A program made the translations under genes and the position numbers. Below, one piece after another: positions 16,588-25,017 of a stretch of 32,580 nucleotides of DNA. This stretch comes from Bifidobacterium breve (GTDB taxonomy: Bacteria > Acidobacteriota > Vicinamibacteria > Vicinamibacterales > CAVVIG01): the NCBI GenBank assembly GCA_943328785.2, contig CALQBJ020000012.1, positions 1 to 32,580 of the forward strand, written 5' to 3'. Numbering within the stretch: position 1 is the stretch's first letter; every line of letters starts with the position of its first letter. The notes beneath the pieces were generated by a model. The model ran no database searches and was not told the origin of the DNA. It saw only the letters and a list, made by a program, of their open reading frames with translations.

Positions 16588-18279
16588 CTATAGCGAAAGC
16601 GGCATTTCAACCCGGGAGCCCTGGTCGGACGACTCGATCGACAGCTGCCCGCCCAGCGCCGAGACGCGGTCGAACAGGCTGCGCGGCGCGTCGTGGTTGA
16701 GGGCGAGGGCGTCGTGGTCGAATCGCCCCTTGAACGGGAAGCCGCGGCCGTCGTCGCTCACCGCCACGCGGATGTGGCCGTCGGCCGACTCGACGTCGAC
16801 CGTCACGCGCGAGGGGTGGGCGTGCTTCAGGGCATTCACCACGGCCTCGTTGATCATCAGGGGCAGCGCCTCTTCCACCGCGCCTGGCACTGCCGTCACG
16901 CGGGGCGACACGCGCAGCGTGACCGGCGTCTTCCACTCGAGCGCCAGCCGCTCGCGCACCGAGTCGAGGCGCTGTGCGAGCGTCGACTGCCGATCGATGC
17001 GCCGGTTCGAATCTGGCTCGAGGCCGGAGATGAAGAAGCGCAGTTCGCGCTGCTCCATGGCGAGGGCCCGCTCGAGCGACACGAGTTGCTCGCGCAGGGC
17101 ACCCGGCGAGTCGGGACTCTGGGTGGCCAGGGCGCGCAGTTCCAGCCGCACACCGGTGATCCCCTGCAATACCCCGTCGTGCAGGTCGCGCGCCACGCGG
17201 ATGCGCTCTTCGCGCGCGGCGATCTCCTGGCGCTGGCGGGCGGAGAGGAGTTGGTCGAGCGACGAGGCGATCTCGCGCGATACCACTTCGGTGAGCGGCA
17301 AAGCTTCCGAGGGTGGTGTGCCGAGGTCCGAGAAGTAGACGCGGCCGGTCACGAAGTCGGTCTTGAATGGGGCGCTGGCGAGACCGCTGCCAGTGAGCCG
17401 TTCCCGTACGGTGTCGCTGAGCGGGAATGTGTCGCGCCGCACGAGCCGGCCGGCATGGTCGGCGAGGAGGATCCCGCGCGCCTCCTGCACGGCGCCGGTG
17501 CAGATGAACGTCGAGCGTGCCAGCGTCTCGTCGGTCAGCGCGAAGGGCGCGTCCGGGGGGGGGGGGTGCCGGATGCTGGTGTCTGTCGGCGTCCAGCGCG
17601 CTTCGTGCAGGCCCGGCTCATCGCTCGCTTCCCACACTACGAGGACGCAGCCCGACTGCATCAGGCGGGCGCCATATTCGACGACGCGTGTCAGCGCCGC
17701 GTCGGGACTCGCGCCAAGCGGCACCGGCCATCGCGCCAGGCGTTCGATTTCGAGGCGCAGCCTGGCTTCATACCGGCCGAGATAGACCAGCATGGTGATC
17801 GACACCAGCAGGTAGACGACCCGGATGATGAAGCGGTTCAGCTGGAACGGGAACGGCGGCGCCAGGCTCACCGCCAGCGGCAGGGCAAGGGCGACGTAGA
17901 ACAGCAGCACCGTGGCACCGGTGATCAGCGTGCCGCGCCACCCCCAGCGAATGGCGGCGCAGAACATCGAGAAGACGAAGTACACGTAGAACGGGCTGGA
18001 GGGACCGAGCGTAAGGTATTGCAGCGCCGAGAAGACGGCGATGTCGATGCCGTGCGTCAGCAGCGGGAACCAGTCGCCCCCTTCCCACCCCGTCAGCGTC
18101 CAGACGGCGAGCCCCGCCGCGTAGACGACGTAGGCCCAGTAGACGATGGCGGCGCTGCCCGCGGTGTCGGACGGATCGAGCCAGAGTGCCAGCGTCGCGG
18201 TCGCCGCAAGGGCCACGCGCGCCAGGGCGATGGTGCGTTCAGACTCGACGCGTGACGAGGGGTAGACGACTGTGGGCAT
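16588..18279 (-). CDS. Membrane sensor histidine kinase (HisKA_3 type, second pair)
   Basis: The 563-residue kinase has about five to six N-terminal membrane segments within residues 18-170. A GAF-like region without a clear ligand motif follows (about 190-345). The dimerisation domain has RVARDLHDGVLQG, with phosphate-accepting His367. The HATPase domain carries the NEAVVNALKHAHPS N-box near 480 and the DDGRGF G-box. This is the NarX/DesK type of kinase, matching its LuxR-type partner downstream. The coding strand contains twelve consecutive C at 17566-17555, giving PPPP around residue 240; a one-base slip would truncate the kinase before its catalytic domains. It starts 6 bases after the first response regulator. 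Confidence 0.9.
   Translation of the reverse strand: MPTVVYPSSRVESERTIALARVALAATATLALWLDPSDTAGSAAIVYWAYVVYAAGLAVWTLTGWEGGDWFPLLTHGIDIAVFSALQYLTLGPSSPFYVYFVFSMFCAAIRWGWRGTLITGATVLLFYVALALPLAVSLAPPFPFQLNRFIIRVVYLLVSITMLVYLGRYEARLRLEIERLARWPVPLGASPDAALTRVVEYGARLMQSGCVLVVWEASDEPGLHEARWTPTDTSIRHPPPPDAPFALTDETLARSTFICTGAVQEARGILLADHAGRLVRRDTFPLSDTVRERLTGSGLASAPFKTDFVTGRVYFSDLGTPPSEALPLTEVVSREIASSLDQLLSARQRQEIAAREERIRVARDLHDGVLQGITGVRLELRALATQSPDSPGALREQLVSLERALAMEQRELRFFISGLEPDSNRRIDRQSTLAQRLDSVRERLALEWKTPVTLRVSPRVTAVPGAVEEALPLMINEAVVNALKHAHPSRVTVDVESADGHIRVAVSDDGRGFPFKGRFDHDALALNHDAPRSLFDRVSALGGQLSIESSDQGSRVEMPLSL
17555..17566. repeat. Homopolymer of twelve G (C on the coding strand) inside a kinase gene
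   Basis: A run of 12 G lies in the central region of the second histidine kinase. It is the longest mononucleotide run I see in the window. In the given sequence the reading frame is open. Such tracts mutate by slippage and act as phase-variation switches in other bacteria; a miscounted base in the assembly is also possible. Confidence 0.9.
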
Positions 18280-18285
18280 GCCCAG

Positions 18286-18915
18286 CTACTTCATGTGAAT
18301 GAGGCCGCGGCGCACCGCCACCTGTACGGCGCCGGTCCGGTCGTTGACCTGCAGCTTCGCGAAGATGTTCTTGACGTGGATCTGCACGGTACCTTCGGTG
18401 ATGCCGAGCATGGCGCCGACCTCCTTGTTCCGCAGTCCCTGCGAGATGAGCTGAATCACCTCGACCTCCCGCGACGTGAGGGTCGGCATCGAGGCCCGTT
18501 CAGCCAGCCGCGCCTGCACCGCGGGCAACACCGGCCGTAATCCGGCGTGCACCTCGCGGACGACGCGCACGAGGTCCGTGGAGAGGGTGTCCTTCAGCAG
18601 GTAGGTGGTGGCGCCGGCCTGGTGGGCGCGAAAGATGTCTTCGTCCCCCTCGTACATCGTCAGCACGATGATGCGCGCCTCGGCGTTGTCGGCGCGGATG
18701 GCTTTGATGGCGTCGACGCCGCTGCCGGTGCCGAGCCGGAGATCCATCAGCGTGACATCGGGGTGCACCGTGCGGTACAGCTCGATTGCCTCGTTCACGG
18801 TCGCGCAGGAGCCGACGATCTTCATGTCCGGTTCCTGGTTGATGATGAGCGCCAGGCCCTCCCGTACGATGCGGTGGTCCTCGACGCACATGACCCGAAT
18901 CGCTGGCGTAGCCAT
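18286..18915 (-). CDS. NarL/FixJ-type response regulator (first pair)
   Basis: A 209-residue response regulator. The receiver has the acidic pair in VEDHR (Glu12-Asp13), Asp58 in VTLMDLRLG as phosphorylation site and the conserved lysine in LLKDTLS. The C-terminal LuxR-type helix-turn-helix covers about 142-205 (SREVEVIQLISQGLRNKEV). Its ATG shares one base with the TGA of the upstream propeller kinase (TGATG), a strong sign that it is that kinase's partner. The two regulators in this cluster are clearly diverged in sequence although alike in domain layout. Confidence 0.92.
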   Translation of the reverse strand: MATPAIRVMCVEDHRIVREGLALIINQEPDMKIVGSCATVNEAIELYRTVHPDVTLMDLRLGTGSGVDAIKAIRADNAEARIIVLTMYEGDEDIFRAHQAGATTYLLKDTLSTDLVRVVREVHAGLRPVLPAVQARLAERASMPTLTSREVEVIQLISQGLRNKEVGAMLGITEGTVQIHVKNIFAKLQVNDRTGAVQVAVRRGLIHMK

Positions 18916-21890
18916 CAGTCCATTCCGTCCCGGCCGTCATCGGCCCGTGTTGGCACGACCGCTTCGACGTTGGTGCCAGCGCCTGGCGTCGAGGTGAGCG
19001 TCAGGCTCCCGCCCGCCTGCTGCGCCCGTTCCCGCATCGTCGTCAGTCCGTAGTGGTCGGTCGTGCCCTCGGTACCGCGGTGGGTGTCGAAGCCGCGGCC
19101 GTTATCGGCGATCGTCAGCACCACTGATGCCGGCTCGTAGCGCAACGTCATGGTAATCGCCGTGCCGCCTGAATGGCGAGCGGCATTGAGCAGCGCCTCC
19201 TGGCCAATCCGCAGCAACTGATGCTGGGCATTGGACGACAGGCGGCGCGGGTCGCCAGATTGCGTGAACGAAAAGGCGACGTCATGCCCGGAGACCGCGC
19301 GCGCGGCGCCGTCCTTCAGGGCGTCGACGAGGTCGCCGGTGTCGAGCGCCGGCGAGCGGAGGCTCCAGATGGAACGCCGCGCCTCGCGGATGTACTCCTC
19401 GACCTGCTCACGGATCTTGATGACGCGCTCGCGGGCTGACGCCGGGTTGGTGTCGAGCGACTTCGAGACCGCATCGAACTCGAGCGCCACGCCGACCAGG
19501 CTCTGCAGCAGCGTGTCGTGCAACTCGCGACTGAGCCGGACGCGTTCGCCCAGCACGAGCGCGAACTGGCTCCGGAGGCGGCGGATGCGGTACGCCCAGG
19601 CGCCCCACATGCTGCCGGCGATGCTCAGCACCACCAGGCCGTCGAACCACCAGGTCTGATAGAAGCGCGGGCGGAGCGTGAATGCCCACGTCGCCTCGTT
19701 TTCCGACCAGCGCCCGTCGTCCTGGCTGACGGCCAGCCGGAAGGTGTAATCGCCAGGCGGCAGGTTCGTGTAGAGCGCGACGCGGCGCGTGTCGGCATCA
19801 ATCCAGTCGGCATCGAACCCTTCGAGCCGGTAGCGGAAGCGGGTCTTCAGCGGCGACGAGAGTTCGGGCGCGGTGTACTCGATCTCCAGCTTGGACGTGC
19901 CCGGCGGCAGCGCGTTGCCCTCGATGCGCACGTCGTTCGCGCGGGTTTCGTCGATGGCGACGAGCGGCGGCAGTCGCTGCTGGCCCAGGGCGCGTGGGTC
20001 GGCCACCGAGATGCCGCGGCTGGTGACGAACCAGAGCGTTCCGTCTGGTGCGAGCACCGCATTGCGATCGCCGAACGTCACCGGGTAGCCGGCCAGGCCG
20101 TCCGACGTGTCGTAGATGCGGAATCGCATCACGTAGCCGGGCGACGACACCGCGTGATCGAACTCGCCGGGAGCGAGGCGAATAATGCCGCTGGCCGTAG
20201 CCAGCCACAGGTCCTTCCGGCTGTCCTGCGTGATGGAGTAGACGCCGCCAGCCGGGAGGCCGTTGGCGCGGCCCGCGAACACGAAGTGGTCGCCGCTGTA
20301 GCGGCTCAGTCCGTCGGCGCCGCAGATCCAGATCGCGCCCGAGGGGTCCTCGTAGATGTCGTAGTGCGCGCCGCTGCCGAGTCCGGTATCGCCGAAGGGG
20401 CGGAACTCGCCCGGCTTGCCGATGACGCCGATGCGGGTGCCGTCGTACGAGACCCAGAGGTTGCCCGTGCGGTCGACGAGGCTGGCATTGGTGCGCACGC
20501 CTCGCAGTTCAGGCACCTGATCGATGGCGCGCAGCACACCGCTCTCGGTGCGCATGATGTCGCCGGCCGTCGTCACCACCCACGCCGTGCCGTTGTTGTC
20601 CGCAGCGAGCGCTTCGAAGGTGATCGAGCGCGGCATGCGCATCATCGGTGTTTGCACGACCGACTGCCCGGTGATGCGGTAGAGCCCCGACGGCGTCATG
20701 GCCCACAGCCCGCCGGAGCCGTCGCCACGCACGGCCGTGGCGCCACGCACGGGCATGCGCGTCTCCGACGGTTGCCAGCCGTTCGCGGTGCGCATGAACG
20801 GGATCAGTCCGTCCACGGTGCCGGCCCAGATGCGGCCGTCGGTAGCGGCGTCGATGGTGTTCACGAGGCCGAGGTTGGTCCACGGAGTGATGCGATGCGG
20901 CACCAAACGGTCGACCCCTTCGGTGGTGCCGGCCCAGATGTTCCCGTCGCGGTCTTCGAACACCGTGCGCACGGCGTCGCTCGACAGCCCCGACAGCACC
21001 GTCGTGCGCTCGATGAGCAGTGACGGACGCGGCCCGGAGCCGGCGTCGACGCGCCAGAGTCCCTGGCCGATGGTGGCGACCCACAGGTGCCCGTCGCGGT
21101 CGTGCAGCAGGCGATAGCCGCGGCCGGCGTCGCTGCCGCGTATGCCCGGGCCGTCGCCGAGCGCGCGGAAGCCGACAAACGAGTCGCTGGCCCAGACACG
21201 GCCTGCCGCATCCTGGCTGAGCCCGAGCAGGCGCTGCGGGTCGTACGACGGCTCGAGTTGCTCGAAGCGCCCGCGCGTGTCGCGCTCGCGCCTGAACAGC
21301 CCATCGGGCGTGCTCACCCAGAGCCGTCCATCGTGATCGAGGAACGCGTTCGCCGCGCCTTCCGCCGGGAGCCCTTGATCGGGGCCAACGCGAACCGTGT
21401 GGCCGTCGGCCAGGCGGAAGAGCCCCGCGGCTGCGGAGGCCCAGATGGTGCCCGTCTCATCTTCGGCAATTGACGATACGGCACCGATGGCGTCGGCGGC
21501 GTCGGCCGAGACGTAGGCCGAGACCACGCGGTTCTCGATGCGGGCGAGACCGCCGCCGGCCCCGAAGCCGACCCAGAGCGCGCCCGCCTTCGAGACGAAG
21601 AGCGAGCGGATCGGCAGGCGGGGCAGCGCGGTGCCACCAAGCCCCTCCCACGATACGAAGCGCACACCGTCGAAGCGGATGAGCGCGGTGTCGGTGCCGA
21701 GCCAGAGGAAGCCGTTGCCGTCCTGCGCGATGGCCCAGACCGGACCGACGAGGCCGTCCTTCCGGCTCCACGACGTGAAGGTGTAGTCGGTAAGGACGTT
21801 GCGCAGGTCGACCGCGGCGACGTGCGCCGGTGAGAGCCACGACGAGGCGAGCGTGAGAAAGGCGACGACGAACCGGAGGACTCGCCGCAT
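18915..21890 (-). CDS. Propeller-sensor histidine kinase (Reg_prop, Y_Y_Y, HisKA_3)
   Basis: A large sensor kinase of 991 residues. A signal peptide (about 1-27) is followed by a periplasmic region of repeated blades of the pattern DG.G.LWVGT..GL.R, making up about two seven-bladed Reg_prop propellers (about 35-640). A Y_Y_Y domain (about 670-740, ending LPPGDYTFRL) and one membrane helix (about 755-775) lead to the HisKA_3 box SRELHDTLLQS with His791 and an HATPase domain with NAARHSGG and DNGRGF. In Bacteroidetes such sensors detect polysaccharides; the ligand here is unknown. I chose ATG 21890 over the upstream TTG. It follows the HTH-TOBE gene by 3 bases and overlaps its response regulator. 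Confidence 0.93.
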   Translation of the reverse strand: MRRVLRFVVAFLTLASSWLSPAHVAAVDLRNVLTDYTFTSWSRKDGLVGPVWAIAQDGNGFLWLGTDTALIRFDGVRFVSWEGLGGTALPRLPIRSLFVSKAGALWVGFGAGGGLARIENRVVSAYVSADAADAIGAVSSIAEDETGTIWASAAAGLFRLADGHTVRVGPDQGLPAEGAANAFLDHDGRLWVSTPDGLFRRERDTRGRFEQLEPSYDPQRLLGLSQDAAGRVWASDSFVGFRALGDGPGIRGSDAGRGYRLLHDRDGHLWVATIGQGLWRVDAGSGPRPSLLIERTTVLSGLSSDAVRTVFEDRDGNIWAGTTEGVDRLVPHRITPWTNLGLVNTIDAATDGRIWAGTVDGLIPFMRTANGWQPSETRMPVRGATAVRGDGSGGLWAMTPSGLYRITGQSVVQTPMMRMPRSITFEALAADNNGTAWVVTTAGDIMRTESGVLRAIDQVPELRGVRTNASLVDRTGNLWVSYDGTRIGVIGKPGEFRPFGDTGLGSGAHYDIYEDPSGAIWICGADGLSRYSGDHFVFAGRANGLPAGGVYSITQDSRKDLWLATASGIIRLAPGEFDHAVSSPGYVMRFRIYDTSDGLAGYPVTFGDRNAVLAPDGTLWFVTSRGISVADPRALGQQRLPPLVAIDETRANDVRIEGNALPPGTSKLEIEYTAPELSSPLKTRFRYRLEGFDADWIDADTRRVALYTNLPPGDYTFRLAVSQDDGRWSENEATWAFTLRPRFYQTWWFDGLVVLSIAGSMWGAWAYRIRRLRSQFALVLGERVRLSRELHDTLLQSLVGVALEFDAVSKSLDTNPASARERVIKIREQVEEYIREARRSIWSLRSPALDTGDLVDALKDGAARAVSGHDVAFSFTQSGDPRRLSSNAQHQLLRIGQEALLNAARHSGGTAITMTLRYEPASVVLTIADNGRGFDTHRGTEGTTDHYGLTTMRERAQQAGGSLTLTSTPGAGTNVEAVVPTRADDGRDGMD

Positions 21891-21893
21891 CAA

Positions 21894-22373
21894 TCAGTTC
21901 CTGCCGCGACGCGGGCGCGCCACGCGGGCCGGACGGGGCGCCGGCGATTGCGGCACCTCGCGGCCGATCATCACCTCGGTCGACTTGATGATCGCCATTG
22001 CATCGTCGCCGCGGCGAAGCTTGAGTTCGCGAATCGCGTCGGCGGTAATCACGGCGGTCAACGTCTGATCGCCGATGCGCAACCGGACCTGGCCGAGCAG
22101 GCCGTCGGTCCGCACCTCCTCGACGAAGCCGTGCAGGCGGTTGCGTCCACTGAGCGCCACGATCACGCCGGCGGGGTGACGCTCGCGTGCCGGCGCCGGT
22201 GCCAACCGCTCATCGGTCTTCGACACCAGCCGATCGAGCTCCGCCTCGGCGATGCGGTGATGGCCACCAGGGGTCTGCGTGGTGCGGACGCGGCCATCGT
22301 GAATCCAGTGTTTCAGCGTCGAGTAGCCGACGCCCAAACGCTCGGCGGCGGCACGCACGGTCAGCAGCGCCAT
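21894..22373 (-). CDS. HTH-TOBE (molybdate-binding) regulator
   Basis: A 159-residue protein with an N-terminal MerR/excisionase-type helix-turn-helix (LTVRAAAERLGVGYSTLKHW, about 3-50) and one C-terminal TOBE/Mop domain (about 70-140, with VITADAIRELKLRRGD), the fold that binds molybdate or tungstate. It probably senses molybdate and regulates the mod genes, replacing ModE, which has a LysR-type HTH and two Mop repeats. Two starts compete; GAGG lies 7 bases before ATG 22373 but directly against ATG 22379, so 22373 is preferred. The basic, proline-rich tail (PAPRPARVARPRRGRN) may aid DNA binding. It follows modC by 13 bases. Confidence 0.87.
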   Translation of the reverse strand: MALLTVRAAAERLGVGYSTLKHWIHDGRVRTTQTPGGHHRIAEAELDRLVSKTDERLAPAPARERHPAGVIVALSGRNRLHGFVEEVRTDGLLGQVRLRIGDQTLTAVITADAIRELKLRRGDDAMAIIKSTEVMIGREVPQSPAPRPARVARPRRGRN

Positions 22374-22386
22374 GGGCATACCTCTA

Positions 22387-23472
22387 TCACAACCACACGA
22401 TACGGCAGGAGTGTGTCTTCACCACGAGCCAGACCGGCATGCCCGTCCGCAGTCCGAGCGAGTCGACAGCGCCGGCCGTGAGGTGTACGACGAAGCGTTC
22501 CCCGGCCTCGACCGTGGCGACCACGGTCGTCCCCTGCGGTGAGAGCGACGCGAGCGTGCCGCGCAGGACGTTACGCGCGCTCAGGCCGCGCGGTTCCTCA
22601 GTGGCGAGCAGGATGTCACCGGCCCGAATCGCCACCCGCACAGCGGCGCCGACGTCGGCGACGCCCAGCGGTACCTCGAGTTCGGTGGCGCTCTCGCCAA
22701 GGCGGCACTGCATGACGCCGCCCTCGGGCCGGCGTCCGGCGACCGTCGCCGAGAACAGATTCTCGAAGCCGGCCAGTTGCGCAATCGTTTCGTGCACGGG
22801 CAGGTCGATCACCTCGTGCGGTGTGCCACTGGCGAGCACGCGGCCGCGCTCGAGCACGACCACCCGTTCGCCGAGCGCGAAGACCTCGCGGTGCGCATGC
22901 GTCACGTAGAGCACCGGGATGCGTCTGGCGCGGTTCCACTCCCGCAGGTCGTCGATGATTCGCGTCTGCGTCGCGTGGTCGAGCGCCGACAGTGGTTCGT
23001 CGAGCAGCAGGACGCCCGGGTCGGTCACAAGGGCCCGTGCCAGCGCCACCCGCTGACGTTCGCCGCCCGAGATCTGGGTGGGGCGACGTTCAAGCAGGCG
23101 ATCGATGTGGAAACGCTGCGCGATGTCGTCGACGCGCACCAGGCGCTCAGCCGGCGGCACGTCGTGCAGTCCGAACTCGAGGTTGGCTCGTGCCGTCAGG
23201 TGCGGGAAGAGCGCCAGGTGCTGGAACACGTAGCCGATGCTGCGGCGCTGCGGCGGCAGGCAGACGCCGGCTGCGGCGTCGAACAGCGTCCGCTCGCCGA
23301 CCGCGATGCGTCCCGCATCGGGACGCAGCAGGCCGGCAATGGCCCGTAGCAGCGTCGACTTCCCGGAGCCGGAGGCGCCGAAGAGGATGGTGATGCCGGG
23401 CGGCGTGTCGATCGACACGTCGAGCGTGAACTGCTCGGAGACACGCGAGCGGACGACGGCGTGCAGTGTCAT
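22387..23472 (-). CDS. modC: Molybdate ABC transporter ATP-binding protein
   Basis: The ATPase subunit of the ModABC importer, 361 residues. Walker A GASGSGKST lies near residue 31, the signature ISGGERQRVALARAL near 125 and Walker B VLLLDEPLSALD just after. A C-terminal TOBE domain (about 285-355) binds oxyanions and is typical of ModC. The ORF-track start is seven codons upstream; ATG 23472 is preferred because it overlaps the modB stop as ATGA. The order modA-modB-modC with overlapping codons supports one transcript. Confidence 0.93.
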   Translation of the reverse strand: MTLHAVVRSRVSEQFTLDVSIDTPPGITILFGASGSGKSTLLRAIAGLLRPDAGRIAVGERTLFDAAAGVCLPPQRRSIGYVFQHLALFPHLTARANLEFGLHDVPPAERLVRVDDIAQRFHIDRLLERRPTQISGGERQRVALARALVTDPGVLLLDEPLSALDHATQTRIIDDLREWNRARRIPVLYVTHAHREVFALGERVVVLERGRVLASGTPHEVIDLPVHETIAQLAGFENLFSATVAGRRPEGGVMQCRLGESATELEVPLGVADVGAAVRVAIRAGDILLATEEPRGLSARNVLRGTLASLSPQGTTVVATVEAGERFVVHLTAGAVDSLGLRTGMPVWLVVKTHSCRIVWL

Positions 23473-24155
23473 GCGATGGGCGCCACCGCCCACGGCTTCC
23501 GCAGCACCGCGTAGACCGCGGCCAGTGCCGCGAACGAGACGCCGAGCAGCAGCAGCGCCGTGGCGTTTGCCGCGGCCAGATCGAACGCCTGTACCTGGTC
23601 GTAGATCGAAATGGACACCGTGCGTGTCACACCTGGGAGGTTACCGCCGACCATCAACACCACGCCGAACTCCCCGAGCGTGTGGGCGAAGCCGAGCACG
23701 GCGGCCGTGAGCAGTCCGTCGCGTGAGAGCGGCAGCGTGACACGTGTGAAGGTGCGCCACGGCGAGGCGCCGAGCGTGGCCGACGCTTCGAGGATGGTGC
23801 GATCGAGTTGGGCGAAGGCCGTGGCGATCGGTTGCACGACGAACGGCAGGCTGTAGAACAGCGAGGCCAGCACCAGTCCCTCGAAGGTGAAGGCGAGGCC
23901 GTGTCCGGTCAGGGCGTCCCAGGCGCGCCCGAGCGGGCTGTGCGGCCCCATCGCCAGCAGCATGTAGAAGCCGAGCACGGTCGGCGGCAGGACGAGCGGC
24001 AGCGCGACGACCGCTTCGACGAGAAAGGTCCAGCGCTTGCGCCGGAACGTCAGCCACCACGCGAGCGGCGTGCCGAGCACGAGCAGGATGCTCACCACCA
24101 CCACGGCCAGCCGGACGCTGAGGGCGATTGCCTGCCAGTCGATGCCGCCGCTCAC
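23469..24155 (-). CDS. modB: Molybdate ABC transporter permease
   Basis: The inner-membrane channel subunit, 228 residues, the usual ModB length. About five to six membrane helices are visible, and the ABC-contact loop follows the form EASATLGASPWRTFTRVTLPL near residue 140. The long ORF in the track begins inside modA and is not real upstream. GTG at 24155 overlaps the modA stop as GTGA, and the protein then begins just before the first helix (IALSVRLAVVVVSILLVLG). Confidence 0.92.
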   Translation of the reverse strand: MSGGIDWQAIALSVRLAVVVVSILLVLGTPLAWWLTFRRKRWTFLVEAVVALPLVLPPTVLGFYMLLAMGPHSPLGRAWDALTGHGLAFTFEGLVLASLFYSLPFVVQPIATAFAQLDRTILEASATLGASPWRTFTRVTLPLSRDGLLTAAVLGFAHTLGEFGVVLMVGGNLPGVTRTVSISIYDQVQAFDLAAANATALLLLGVSFAALAAVYAVLRKPWAVAPIA

Positions 24156-24925
24156 GGGCGGGTACCGAAGCCCGAGTCGCGCAGCAGTTGCGCGATCTCC
24201 GGCTGGACGAGGAACTGGAGGAAGCGTCGCGCTGCGTCGCGCCGGCGCGACGCAGTCAGCATGACGCCGGTCTGGGTGATGGGGGCGAAGGTGTCTGGTG
24301 CGAGTTCGACGGCGATGCCTGAGGCGTGCATGGCCGGCGCCAGCGTCAGCGACAACGCGATGATGGCGGCGTCGGCGTTGCCGGTCTGCGCGAACTGCGC
24401 GGCCTGCGAGACGTTCTCGCCGAGCACGAGCCGCGACTGCACGCGTTCGTAGAGTCCCGCGTGACGCAGCGCGTCGACGGCGGCACGGCCATACGGTGCG
24501 TGCTCGGGATTGGCGATGGCGATGCGGCGCACGGCGGGGGACGTCAGCAGGCGCAGGCCCTGGCCGAGGTCGAGCTGGCGATCGGTCCGGCTCCAGAGCG
24601 CCAGACGGCCGCGGGCGTACGGCGCGACGCTCGCGGCGTCGGCATGGCCAGACGCGACCAGGCGCTGCACGAACGACTCGTCGGCTGACAGGAACAGATC
24701 GAAGGGCGCACCGTTCTGGATCTGCGAGACGAACTGTCCGGACGACCCATAGGTGACGCGTAGCGTCTGTCCGGAGGCGCGCTGGAAGCGGGCGCCGATC
24801 TCCGGCAGCACGGCCTGCAGGTCGGCGGCAGCAGCCACCGACAACTGGGCCGACGCGGGAGCGGCCAGCGTCGCAAGCAGGGCCCAGGCGGCGAGCACGG
24901 CACGTCGAAGGGCGCAGCCGGTCAT
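24152..24925 (-). CDS. modA: Molybdate-binding periplasmic protein
   Basis: The substrate-binding protein of the molybdate importer, 257 residues. The signal peptide MTGCALRRAVLAAWALLATL ends at about ASAQ near residue 26. The mature protein starts with SVAAAADLQAVLPEI and contains the oxyanion-binding YGSSGQFVSQI segment, both typical of ModA. ATG 24925 is chosen over the track start because a perfect TATAAT lies 7 bases upstream, so the transcript would start at or next to this ATG. It is the first gene of the - strand mod/two-component cluster. Confidence 0.93.
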   Translation of the reverse strand: MTGCALRRAVLAAWALLATLAAPASAQLSVAAAADLQAVLPEIGARFQRASGQTLRVTYGSSGQFVSQIQNGAPFDLFLSADESFVQRLVASGHADAASVAPYARGRLALWSRTDRQLDLGQGLRLLTSPAVRRIAIANPEHAPYGRAAVDALRHAGLYERVQSRLVLGENVSQAAQFAQTGNADAAIIALSLTLAPAMHASGIAVELAPDTFAPITQTGVMLTASRRRDAARRFLQFLVQPEIAQLLRDSGFGTRP

Positions 24926-24932
24926 GGGCGCG

Positions 24933-24938
24933 ATTATA
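24933..24938 (-). promoter_or_regulatory. -10 box of modA, leaderless-type
   Basis: A perfect TATAAT on the - strand ends 7 bases before the modA ATG, placing the predicted transcript start about one base before the start codon. No good -35 is seen at 16-18 bases, so an activator may be needed. There is no room for a riboswitch in such a transcript. Confidence 0.55.
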
Positions 24939-24960
24939 GGCCAAGCCGATTCAAGACGGT

Positions 24961-24975
24961 TTCGACTGATTCGAA
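24961..24975. promoter_or_regulatory. Inverted repeat TTCGA-N5-TCGAA between divergent modA and exported-protein promoters
   Basis: A perfect 5+5 inverted repeat with a five-base centre lies in the 92-base gap between the two divergent starts. It covers the position where the modA -35 would be, so it could be an operator. It does not resemble the ModE box. Short perfect repeats also occur by chance. Confidence 0.3.
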
Positions 24976-25005
24976 GGGTGTCTCGATCCACTCCGGCCGG
25001 TGGGC

Positions 25006-25011
25006 TATCAT
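25006..25011 (+). promoter_or_regulatory. -10 box of the Cys/His-rich gene, leaderless-type
   Basis: TATCAT lies 6 bases before GTG 25018, placing the predicted transcript start exactly on the G of the start codon. The possible -35 (TCGATC at 24983-24988) is poor. Confidence 0.4.
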
Positions 25012-25017
25012 GGCGCC

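Noticed and set aside
12679-16591. The 11-base match GCTAATCCTAT before moxR (12679-12689) and before the second response regulator (16581-16591)
   Set aside because: Both lie at the ribosome-binding position and contain AGGA on the - strand; the longer match is probably coincidence.
16693-18255. 520-residue + strand ORF opposite the second kinase
   Set aside because: Shadow of a kinase with intact catalytic motifs.
19518-21023. 501-residue + strand ORF opposite the propeller kinase
   Set aside because: Shadow; composition typical of antisense high-GC frames.
24926-25017. Molybdenum-cofactor riboswitch before modA
   Set aside because: The perfect TATAAT lies 7 bases from the ATG, leaving no leader RNA, and no multi-stem structure is seen.
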